The notes under the pieces are model-generated. The model did not search any database. It saw only the letters and a list, made by a program, of their open reading frames with translations, and was not told the origin of the DNA. From positions 1 through 5,582 of the forward strand of contig JAIRMP010000244.1 in assembly GCA_031258615.1 (NCBI GenBank): a stretch of DNA of 5,582 bases, given 5' to 3'. This document shows positions 1 to 5,174 of the stretch, one piece after another. The DNA is from Spirochaetaceae bacterium (GTDB taxonomy: Bacteria; Spirochaetota; Spirochaetia; Treponematales; Breznakiellaceae). Made by a program: the position numbers and the translations under genes. Within the stretch, counting starts at the first letter, position 1. Each line of letters begins with the position of its first letter.

Positions 1-21
1 TCGCCTGCGGGGGGTAGCGGA

Positions 22-65
22 AATCGGCGGAATGGAGGGGCTTTTAGCCCCGAAATGAGCCGATT
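22..65. other. GC-rich compound stem-loop
   Basis: An outer perfect 7-bp inverted repeat (AATCGGC at 22-28, GCCGATT at 59-65) encloses an inner perfect 6-bp stem (GGGGCT at 37-42, AGCCCC at 46-51) with a TTT loop. The two stems are separated by purine-rich internal loops. No U-tract follows on either strand, so it is not an obvious intrinsic terminator. It may belong to an intergenic repeat family together with the next hairpin. The structure is seen directly; its function is unknown. Confidence 0.4.
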
Positions 66-72
66 GAGAGCG

Positions 73-94
73 AAGGGGGGCGGTAGCCCCCTTT
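73..94 (+). terminator. Possible weak intrinsic terminator or second repeat hairpin
   Basis: AAGGGGGGC (73-81) pairs with GCCCCCTTT (86-94) around a GGTA loop, giving 9 pairs with one G-T wobble. It is followed by only a short T-rich stretch (ATT). On the plus strand it could end transcription of a gene left of the window. The T-tract is poor, and the neighbouring stem-loop at 22-65 makes a repeat element equally likely. Confidence 0.3.
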
Positions 95-97
95 ATT

Positions 98-274
98 AAA
101 GCACTGGAGAGCAAGAAAAGGTCCCCAAATCATGCTACGCCTGAATAGTTACCAAGCTTAAAAGGTATCCGGTTCATGCTTGCCTTGAGTTTTGAGCAGC
201 ATATTGAGACCATTTTCAAGCTGCTCAATGCGGAGGCTATCCGTGACCTCCTTCTCACTAATAATTCCTCTTAA
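98..274 (+). pseudogene. Broken C-terminal fragment of a possible IS4/IS1634-type transposase
   Basis: One plus-strand frame reads as protein from about 98 to a TAA at 272-274, interrupted by an in-frame TAG at 146-148. Before the stop it gives KALESKKRSPNHATPE. After it comes LPSLKGIRFMLALSFEQHIE and a tail ending in LLLTNNSS. The spacing PN-x(6-8)-P-[ST]-L-[KR] followed by a hydrophobic helix resembles the extreme C-terminus of IS4-superfamily (IS1634-like) transposases as I remember them (IPNQ..KPT..PTLRWIFQ). No catalytic domain, start codon or terminal inverted repeat is visible, and the reading does not extend left into the G-rich hairpins. This is most likely a decayed mobile-element remnant; a chance reading frame is the alternative. 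Confidence 0.33.
192..228. repeat. 9-bp inverted repeat (hairpin) downstream of argH
   Basis: TTGAGCAGC (192-200) and GCTGCTCAA (220-228) are perfect inverted copies. A second short stem inside (TTGA 204-207, TCAA 216-219) gives a 13-pair hairpin with a bulge. It lies about 70 nt beyond the argH stop in the direction of argH transcription. No T-run follows, so it is at best a transcript-end stabilising hairpin rather than a classical terminator. It also falls inside the putative transposase remnant. Confidence 0.4.
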
Positions 275-297
275 TTTTATGCGTTTATCCTGCCGTT

Positions 298-1695
298 TCA
301 CCGGGTAAATTTTCGCAGCGCGGCGATCTGGCGGCGCACCTCTTCCGGGGCGGGGCCGCCGGTAAGCCGGCGGGCGGACGCGCAGGCCAGCGGGCTCAGC
401 ACGGCGTACAGGTCCTCCTCAAACAGCGGAGAGCGGCTCTGTAGTTCGGCAAGGCTGAGGGAGGCGATGCTGTCTTTGCCAGCCGCAATCGCGTCCCGGA
501 CGAGGAGGGCGGCGGCCTCGTGGGCCTTCCTGAAGGGAAGGCCCTTGCGGACGAGGTACTCGGCCGCATCGGTGGCTTCCAGGAAGCCGCCGGTCGATGC
601 CGCAGCCATCCGTTCCGTGTCAAACCGGGCGCTTGCTATCATCCCGCGGAACATCCGCAGGCAGGCGTCAACCGTATCCAGGCTGTCGAACAGCGCCTCC
701 TTATCCTCCTGCAAATCCTTGTTGTAGGCGTACGGCAGCCCCTTAACCACCGTAAAAAGGGTTACCATGTTTCCGGCGGCGCGCCCGGCCTTGCCGCGTA
801 TCAGCTCCGCGAAATCGGGATTCTTCTTTTGCGGCATTATTGACGAGCCTGTGCTCCAGGCCTCCGCCAGATCGATAAACCTGAACTCCTCAGCCGCCCA
901 TATAGCGATGTCCTCGCAGAAACGGGAAAGATGCGTCTGGGTTATGGCGCAGTCCGCGGCCAGTTCCAGCGCAAAGTCCCTGTCCGCCACGCTGTCCATC
1001 GCGTTCAGCGTAGGGCCGGAAAAGCCTAGAGCCTCGGCAGTCCTCTCACGGTCAAGCGGCAGGCTTGAGCCGGCAAGAGCGCCCGCGCCGAGCGGACATT
1101 CGTCCAGGCGTATAAGCGCGTCCGCGAAGCGCAGCCTGTCGCGCCCAAGGGCCGCCGCCCACGCGCATAGGTGAAAGCCCAGCGTCACGCACTGCGCCCG
1201 CTGGAGGTGGGTGTATCCGGGCATAACGCTTTCAGTGTGCCGTTCCGCAACGTCAAGCAGTGTACCGATCGCCTCGCCGATCCGCCCCTCAATCTCAGGC
1301 ACACGGCGCTTGAGGTACAGCCTCACATCGAGCGCTACCTGGTCGTTGCGGCTCCTTCCGGCGTGAACGGAGCGCCCGGCGTCCCCCAGCCGCTCCGTCA
1401 GTATCCCTTCAATGAACGAATGTATGTCCTCCGCCCCCTCGTCTATGACCAGCTTACCGGCCCTGATTTCCCCGGCGATGTTGACGAGTTCCGCCTCCAG
1501 CGCCGCCGCAGTCCCGGCGCTCAGTATACCCCGCGCCCCCAGCATGGCCACATGGGCGCGGCTGCCTTCTATGTCCTGGAAAACAAGCCGCCTGTCAACG
1601 TTTATTGAGGACTGAAACGCGAACGCCTCCCCGTCCGGCTTTTCGCCAAGCCGTCCCGCCCAGAGTACCTTGTTTTTCGGATTATCGTGTTTCAT
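298..1695 (-). CDS. argH: Argininosuccinate lyase
   Basis: ArgH splits argininosuccinate into arginine and fumarate, the last step of arginine synthesis; it is a cytoplasmic homotetramer of the fumarase/aspartase superfamily. The product is 465 aa, a normal family length. Family motifs are all present: VLWAGRLGEKPD near the N-terminus, GRSRNDQVA at 113-121, the catalytic-region PGYTHLQ at 159-165, the superfamily signature GSSIMPQKKNP at 283-293 holding the catalytic serine, and YNKDLQEDKE at 324-333. The start at 1695 (MKHDNPKNK) is preferred because ArgH homology begins there. The frame is open to an ATG at 1809, but that adds 38 basic residues and overlaps the bactofilin gene. No strong Shine-Dalgarno precedes 1695. 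The gene starts 10 nt after the bactofilin stop, so translation may depend on coupling. No clear terminator follows. Functional assignment is firm. Confidence 0.96.
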   Translation of the reverse strand: MKHDNPKNKVLWAGRLGEKPDGEAFAFQSSINVDRRLVFQDIEGSRAHVAMLGARGILSAGTAAALEAELVNIAGEIRAGKLVIDEGAEDIHSFIEGILTERLGDAGRSVHAGRSRNDQVALDVRLYLKRRVPEIEGRIGEAIGTLLDVAERHTESVMPGYTHLQRAQCVTLGFHLCAWAAALGRDRLRFADALIRLDECPLGAGALAGSSLPLDRERTAEALGFSGPTLNAMDSVADRDFALELAADCAITQTHLSRFCEDIAIWAAEEFRFIDLAEAWSTGSSIMPQKKNPDFAELIRGKAGRAAGNMVTLFTVVKGLPYAYNKDLQEDKEALFDSLDTVDACLRMFRGMIASARFDTERMAAASTGGFLEATDAAEYLVRKGLPFRKAHEAAALLVRDAIAAGKDSIASLSLAELQSRSPLFEEDLYAVLSPLACASARRLTGGPAPEEVRRQIAALRKFTR

Positions 1696-1705
1696 TTTCG
1701 CGGAG

Positions 1706-2251
1706 CTATACCGGAACGGTCTTGCCTTCCGTATCAGGAGGGGCTTCCGGGACATGACCGTCCGCCGCGTACTCATGGCTGCCCGGCTCAGGCTGGCCGG
1801 CGGCCTCATTCCTGTCCGCCTGCGCCCCGTAAATATCGGGACGGAGGGCCGCCTTGATTTCCGGCGTGGACATCGAGAATATTTCGGCCTCGCTGCCCTC
1901 GTTTATCATGCTGCAGCATCCTTCAAACAGGACGCCGTCCGCTATCCGCAGGCGGCCTGCCCTTATATCGCCGTGAACTTCGCTGCCCGACATCAGGTCT
2001 ACCTTGTCGTTCGCGTCTATCTGGGATGTTACCATGCCGTGTACGGTTATCGAATTGACGTATATATGATCGCAGTCGACCTGAGCGCCCTTACCCACGA
2101 TAAGATCGCCTTTTGCTTCGATCGTGCCGTTGAAACGGCCCATTATACAGATCAGGCCGTCAAAATGGAGTACGCCCTTAAAACTTGTCGTTTTTGCCAG
2201 CGTCGCCGTCGGAGACGGTTCTTTCTTGTTTCCATACAATAATTGTGACAT
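1706..2251 (-). CDS. Bactofilin family cytoskeletal protein
   Basis: Bactofilins polymerise without nucleotides into filaments that act as scaffolds for cell shape, envelope synthesis or polar localisation. The 181-aa product has a short N-terminal tail (1-21). A bactofilin (DUF583) right-handed beta-helix follows at about 22-115, shown by repeated turns such as FKGVLHFDG, GRFNGTIEAKGDLIVG, VHGMVTSQIDA and VHGDIRAGRLRIADG. An acidic, proline-rich, probably disordered tail (about 130-181) completes it. No membrane segment is visible. The ATG follows the TAA of the receiver-domain gene by a single base and has no good Shine-Dalgarno, which points to termination-reinitiation and a fixed expression ratio with that gene. 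The tail of roughly 60 residues is a likely partner-binding or localisation segment (inference). Family assignment is strong; the cellular role is unknown. Confidence 0.9.
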   Translation of the reverse strand: MSQLLYGNKKEPSPTATLAKTTSFKGVLHFDGLICIMGRFNGTIEAKGDLIVGKGAQVDCDHIYVNSITVHGMVTSQIDANDKVDLMSGSEVHGDIRAGRLRIADGVLFEGCCSMINEGSEAEIFSMSTPEIKAALRPDIYGAQADRNEAAGQPEPGSHEYAADGHVPEAPPDTEGKTVPV

Positions 2252-2252
2252 T

Positions 2253-2957
2253 TTAACAGTTTACCGTACCGCGTATAGGTTTTTCCAGAATTGTAAGGCC
2301 GATTTCCTGTTTTTTCAGGTTTTCCCACTCAGTTTCTGTATGCTCAATGATTTTTTCCGATTTGGAAAATATATTTTGTACCTGCATGGCCTTCTCCAAC
2401 AGTTGTCCGGCAAAGGACTTGTCGGCTGCTTTTGTCTGTAACTGTGTAAGCTCCGACATCAGTTCGTCTATCGCCTTTTCCAGGTTTATGAATCCGTGCT
2501 TTAAGTTGACAGTTAATTTTTCGGCCAGCGTGAGCCGTTTTTCACGCGTCCTGAGCTGGGAAAAGAGTACGTTGTTACGCAAAGCAGCCCGTATCCGCGC
2601 AAGAACAACCGAAAAATTGAAAGGTTTTAAGATGTAATCATCAGCGCCTATCTCAAAAGCTTCGACTATTTCCTTTACATCATCAATTTCAGACAGAAGG
2701 AGTACCGGAATTACCGCGGTTTTTGGGTCGGCTTTGACCGCTTTCAGGATTTCCCAGCCGCTCACCTTTGGAAGCACCGTGTTGATAACGATGAGATCGG
2801 GGTATCCCTCTTCACACCCATCTGTTACCCTGGACAGCGCCTCGTGCCCGTCCTTTGCCTTTTCCACAATAAAGCCAAGTTTTGACAGCATCACGTCAAA
2901 AAAGTCGAGATTCAAAGCATCGTGATCCGCGATAAGTATTTTTTTTCGGTTTATCAT
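2253..2957 (-). CDS. Atypical response-regulator receiver protein with helical C-terminus
   Basis: The 234-aa product has an N-terminal CheY-like receiver domain at about 5-127, starting KKILIADHDALNLDFF. Conserved features are Asp11, the switch residue Ser89 (PVLLLSE) and Lys111 in DDYILKPF. Two phosphorylation-site positions are not canonical. The phosphoacceptor is Asn59 (VINTVLP, codon AAC at 2783-2781), and the second acidic-pocket residue is His12 (ADHDA, codon CAC). It is therefore probably a pseudo-receiver that aspartyl phosphorylation does not switch. Residues about 133-225 are charged and predominantly helical, likely coiled coil, with no recognisable DNA-binding, GGDEF or phosphatase domain. 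It is first in an operon with bactofilin (1-nt gap) and argH. The start is supported by AGGGGGG just upstream. A protein-protein adaptor is more likely than a transcription factor (inference). Confidence 0.88.
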   Translation of the reverse strand: MINRKKILIADHDALNLDFFDVMLSKLGFIVEKAKDGHEALSRVTDGCEEGYPDLIVINTVLPKVSGWEILKAVKADPKTAVIPVLLLSEIDDVKEIVEAFEIGADDYILKPFNFSVVLARIRAALRNNVLFSQLRTREKRLTLAEKLTVNLKHGFINLEKAIDELMSELTQLQTKAADKSFAGQLLEKAMQVQNIFSKSEKIIEHTETEWENLKKQEIGLTILEKPIRGTVNC

Positions 2958-2960
2958 TTA

Positions 2961-2967
2961 CCCCCCT
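2961..2967 (-). promoter_or_regulatory. Ribosome binding site of the receiver-protein gene
   Basis: On the minus strand AGGGGGG lies 3 nt before the ATG at 2957. It is purine-rich and close to the start, and is the only obvious Shine-Dalgarno in the three-gene operon. This fits loading of ribosomes at the first gene with coupled translation of the next two. Confidence 0.6.
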
Positions 2968-2980
2968 GCTTTACAAAAGC

Positions 2981-2995
2981 CGGTTTCCGAAACCG
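2981..2995. other. Small hairpin in the operon leader
   Basis: CGGTTT (2981-2986) and AAACCG (2990-2995) form a perfect 6-bp stem with a CCG loop. It lies between the predicted minus-strand promoter and the receiver-gene ribosome binding site. No T-run follows. It may influence leader stability, or be chance. Confidence 0.3.
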
Positions 2996-3012
2996 CAGTA
3001 TAAGCATACATC

Positions 3013-3042
3013 ATTGTAAACCAAATCAGAATCATAATTCAA
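3013..3042 (-). promoter_or_regulatory. Sigma70-type promoter for the receiver-bactofilin-argH operon
   Basis: Read on the minus strand, TTGAAT (3042-3037) and TACAAT (3018-3013) are separated by 18 bp and match the -35 and -10 consensus at 4/6 and 5/6. The -10 sits about 55 bp upstream of the receiver-gene ATG. The position and orientation fit the operon, and no better promoter is visible between it and the gene. Confidence 0.5.
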
Positions 3043-3123
3043 TGGGCAGGCGGTATGCGCCAAAATACACGGGTGGATTTGTTATGTCCAGGTTATTTGC
3101 CAGGTAGTGAAGGCGGGTTTTCC

Positions 3124-3158
3124 GGGCGCATCCCCGCGCAAAGCGCTGGGATGCGCCC
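3124..3158. repeat. Large perfect palindrome (REP-like) between divergent promoters
   Basis: GGGCGCATCCC (3124-3134) and GGGATGCGCCC (3148-3158) are an exact 11-bp inverted pair. Inside is a second 4-bp stem (GCGC 3136-3139, GCGC 3143-3146) with an AAA loop and one C/T mismatch between the two stems. No T-tract follows on either strand, which argues against an intrinsic terminator. Its extragenic position and symmetry suit a REP/BIME-like repeat or an insulator between the divergent transcription units. Copy number elsewhere in the genome cannot be seen from here. Confidence 0.6.
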
Positions 3159-3234
3159 AAATTTGGAGGTAAAATTGCTGGTCATTAATGTCGCTGACCC
3201 GGACGTCCCATGCGTCTTCTCCGTATTCATCCTC

Positions 3235-3263
3235 TTGACACTTTTCATATTATACAATACCAT
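3235..3263 (+). promoter_or_regulatory. Sigma70-type promoter of metY
   Basis: A perfect -35 TTGACA (3235-3240) is followed 17 bp later by TACCAT (3258-3263), a 4/6 match to the -10. A better -10-like TACAAT (3253-3258) overlaps but leaves only 12 bp. The predicted transcript would have a leader of under 30 nt before metY, too short for a riboswitch or T-box, so regulation is more likely at initiation. Confidence 0.55.
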
Positions 3264-3296
3264 TCTCATAGAATTTATAAGTATAGGAGTGTTATT

Positions 3297-4583
3297 ATGG
3301 CAAAGAATTATCGGTTTGAGACCATTCAGGTTCATGCGGGGCAGGAAAAGCCAGATCCCGCTACAGATGCAAGGGCGGTTCCCATTTACCAGACGAGTTC
3401 TTACGTGTTCCCGTCCTCAAAGTCGGCGGCGGATCGTTTCGCGCTTACCGAACCGGGTAACATTTATACCCGGATCATGAATCCCACATGGGCGGTATTC
3501 GAGGCGAGGATCGCGGCTCTGGAGGGAGGCGTAGGGGCTCTGGCCGTGGCTTCCGGGGCGGCGGCTACTACCTACGCGATTCAGAATATCGCCCGTTCCG
3601 GGGATCACATCGTTTCGGACAACCAGATCTATGGCGGCACATACAACCTGTTTATCAACACGTTCCGTGATCAGGGTATTGAAACGACTTTTGTGGACGG
3701 GAGCGTCCCCGCGAACTTTGAAAAGGCGATAAAGCCCAACACCAAGGCGGTCTTTTTTGAAACGCTGGGCAACCCGAACAGCTCCGTGGTTGACATCGAA
3801 GCGGTTGTGGCAATCGCGCACAGGCACGGCATCCCGGTCATCGTGGACAACACCTTCGCGTCCCCCTACCTTTTGCGGCCTATTGAGTACGGTGTGGACA
3901 TCGTGGTACATTCGGCCACCAAGTTCATAGGCGGACACGGAACATCCATAGGCGGCGTTATCGTGGATGGCGGAAAATTCGACTGGGCGGCAAGCGACAA
4001 GTTCCCCGGTCTGAGCAAACCGAACCCAAGCTATCACGGGGTGGTCTTTACCCAGGCGGTGGGAAATATCGCCTACATCATCAAGGCGCGCACGACATTG
4101 CTCCGCGACACGGGCTCGGCGCTGTCCCCGTTCAACGCCTTTCTCTTCCTCCAGGGCCTCGAAACCCTGTCGCTCCGCGTGGAACGACATATACAGAACA
4201 CCCTCAAGGTGGTGGATTTTCTCGTTTCCCATCCGCAAGTCGAGCGGGTGAATCACCCCGTACTGCCGGATCACCGCGACAACAAACTTTACAAAAAGTA
4301 TTTTCCCGGCGGCGCGGGCTCGATCTTCACCTTTGAACTGAAGGGCAGCGCGGACAAGGCCAAGCTGTTCACCGAAGAACTGGAACTTTTTTCACTGCTC
4401 GCGAATGTGGCGGACGTAAAATCTCTCGTGATCCACCCGGCCTCCACAACGCACTCCCAGCTCAGCGAAGCGGAACTCCTGGAACAGGGCATCAAACCCA
4501 ACACTGTCCGGCTTTCCATCGGCACCGAACATATAGACGACATAATCGACGATCTCAAGCAGGGTTTTGAGGCGGTAAAGTAA
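3297..4583 (+). CDS. metY: O-acetylhomoserine sulfhydrylase (PLP-dependent)
   Basis: This cytoplasmic enzyme condenses O-acetyl-L-homoserine with sulfide to give homocysteine, the direct sulfhydrylation route to methionine; it belongs to the Cys/Met metabolism PLP family. The product is 428 aa, the usual length for this subgroup. Visible motifs are YTRIMNPT at 57-64 (phosphate/PLP contacts from the neighbouring subunit), ASGAAA at 85-90, VDNTFASP at 183-190 with Asp184 for the pyridine nitrogen, and SATKF at 206-210 with Lys209 as the Schiff-base lysine. FPGLSKPNPSYHGVVF at 236-251 is characteristic of the O-acetylhomoserine group, and RLSIG at 405-409 binds the substrate carboxylate. The start at 3297 is chosen because AGGAG (3285-3289) lies 7 nt upstream and family homology begins at MAKNYRFET. 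The frame continues upstream to 3210 without homology. A cystathionine gamma-synthase or lyase is less likely given the SYHG segment. Confidence 0.94.
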   Translation: MAKNYRFETIQVHAGQEKPDPATDARAVPIYQTSSYVFPSSKSAADRFALTEPGNIYTRIMNPTWAVFEARIAALEGGVGALAVASGAAATTYAIQNIARSGDHIVSDNQIYGGTYNLFINTFRDQGIETTFVDGSVPANFEKAIKPNTKAVFFETLGNPNSSVVDIEAVVAIAHRHGIPVIVDNTFASPYLLRPIEYGVDIVVHSATKFIGGHGTSIGGVIVDGGKFDWAASDKFPGLSKPNPSYHGVVFTQAVGNIAYIIKARTTLLRDTGSALSPFNAFLFLQGLETLSLRVERHIQNTLKVVDFLVSHPQVERVNHPVLPDHRDNKLYKKYFPGGAGSIFTFELKGSADKAKLFTEELELFSLLANVADVKSLVIHPASTTHSQLSEAELLEQGIKPNTVRLSIGTEHIDDIIDDLKQGFEAVK

Positions 4584-4638
4584 CGAGCTTCAAGGAACGG
4601 GCACGGTCGGGGGGTGTTCAAGCATTTGCGCCGCCCGG

Positions 4639-4776
4639 CTATTCTAAAACAGCAACGGCGTGCGGCAAATCATGCGGGTATTCCTCCAGGTTTTTCCCGA
4701 AACGGTCAAACAGCGTAAAGCGGGAATGGAGGCCAACTGCGTATAATGAGGTATTCCGCCTGGCGGCGGGCTGCGC
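4639..4776 (-). pseudogene. Protein-like reading frame with no start codon, possible gene remnant
   Basis: The minus strand is open from 4776 (a TAA lies just upstream at 4779-4777) to a TAG at 4641-4639, 45 codons. The central part reads plausibly as protein (LYAVGLHSRFTLFDRFGKN, then LEEYPHDLPHAVAVLE). There is no ATG, GTG or TTG in frame, so as it stands it cannot be translated conventionally. It abuts the terminator at 4779. I do not recognise the family. It may be the 3' end of a lost gene left next to its neighbours, or chance. Confidence 0.27.
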
Positions 4777-4778
4777 TT

Positions 4779-4830
4779 AAAAAAACACGTACCCCCGGCC
4801 TGCGGCGGTCAGAGGTACGCGCGTTTTTTT
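4779..4830. terminator. Bidirectional intrinsic terminator downstream of metY
   Basis: A run of seven A (4779-4785) is mirrored by seven T (4824-4830). Between them is a perfect 6-bp stem (CGTACC 4788-4793, GGTACG 4814-4819) topped by a GC-rich loop able to pair further. The A/T runs make it work in either direction: on the plus strand for metY, about 200 nt after its stop, and on the minus strand for transcripts entering from the right. It is the strongest terminator in the window. Confidence 0.8.
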
Positions 4831-4872
4831 CTAAACCGGATTTTGTACCGCCACAAAGAACAGGGAAACCGC

Positions 4873-4992
4873 GTGGAAGACATACTCTTTAATCTCATCA
4901 ACCTGTATTCAGGATACTTTTATACGCCGGCGCTAGAACTCAACCGGGATGCGGGGGTTACGGAGACAGAATTCAAGAGCCGCGTATGCTAA
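4873..4992 (+). CDS. Possible small ORF, 39 aa, unknown function
   Basis: The GTG at 4873 is preceded 7 nt upstream by AGGG (4862-4865) and opens a 39-codon frame ending in TAA at 4990-4992. The product begins (M)EDILFNLINLYSGYFYTP and continues ALELNRDAGVTETEFKSRVC. The composition looks protein-like: an amphipathic, aromatic-rich N-terminal half, then a polar part. It lies just downstream of the bidirectional terminator, with no clear promoter of its own. The same frame stays open upstream of the GTG into the terminator. It could be a real small protein, or the truncated N-terminus of a lost gene, since it ends close to the foldback element at 5031. I do not recognise it. Confidence 0.33.
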   Translation: MEDILFNLINLYSGYFYTPALELNRDAGVTETEFKSRVC

Positions 4993-5030
4993 CGAAATCG
5001 GCGGCACGGTAATTTTACTTTTATGAGGGG

Positions 5031-5170
5031 AAGTCTTCCACTGTCATCAGGTTAATGATTCTTGTCCACAGATTACACGGATTTCACAGATGCGCTATTT
5101 GTATAATCAGCCGCCGTACGGCGCAATCTGCGGACTTTTTGTTTCTGGTTTTTTAACTTGCTGACAGTGG
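5031..5170. mobile_element. MITE-like foldback element with imperfect terminal inverted repeats
   Basis: CCACTGTCATCAGGTTAA (5038-5055) and TTAACTTGCTGACAGTGG (5153-5170) are inverted copies matching at 16 of 18 positions. Further in, GTCCACAGATT (5064-5074) and AATCTGCGGAC (5125-5135) match inverted at 10 of 11. The centre carries a 12-bp palindrome CGCCGTACGGCG (5112-5123). There is no coding capacity. GAGGGG occurs on both sides (5025-5030 and 5171-5176) and could be a target-site duplication if the element runs 5031-5170, although the right end of the inverted repeat is better defined than the left. A non-autonomous insertion is the best reading; a large structured RNA is the alternative. 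Confidence 0.5.
5068..5094. repeat. Three tandem 9-bp units inside the foldback element
   Basis: ACAGATTAC, ACGGATTTC and ACAGATGCG follow one another without gaps, a degenerate ACRGATTNC repeat of period 9. The same CACAGATTACAC-type motif is, from memory, common in intergenic repeats of many unrelated bacterial genomes. The unit is seen directly; that wider distribution is recollection. Confidence 0.5.
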
Positions 5171-5174
5171 GAGG

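Noticed and set aside
1670..2242. 190-codon plus-strand frame opposite bactofilin
   Set aside because: A shadow of the bactofilin gene; the product has no domain features, while the minus frame has clear beta-helix repeats.
3124..3158. Intrinsic terminator
   Set aside because: Strong stem but no T-run on either strand, and no gene ends here on either side.
3264..3296. SAM riboswitch or T-box before metY
   Set aside because: The predicted leader is far too short and shows no conserved riboswitch structure.
3093..3335. 80-codon minus-strand frame across the metY promoter
   Set aside because: It is read through the palindrome and promoter and has no ribosome binding site or homology I recognise.
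3055..3480. Plus-strand frame upstream of and overlapping metY, with GGAGG (3165-3169) before a TTG at 3175 and a hydrophobic stretch
   Set aside because: It runs through the palindrome and metY promoter, then into metY in a wrong frame. The hydrophobic part arises from the AT-rich promoter, so a real leader peptide or membrane protein is unlikely.
3417..4274. 285-codon open frame antisense to metY
   Set aside because: It lies wholly opposite a highly conserved enzyme, shows no recognisable motifs, and is explained by the codon bias of the sense gene.
4742..4747. Perfect TATAAT on the plus strand
   Set aside because: No acceptable -35 sits 16-18 bp upstream, and the strong terminator at 4779-4830 lies just downstream.
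5068..5094. CRISPR-like repeats
   Set aside because: The units are 9 bp, directly adjacent, without spacers.
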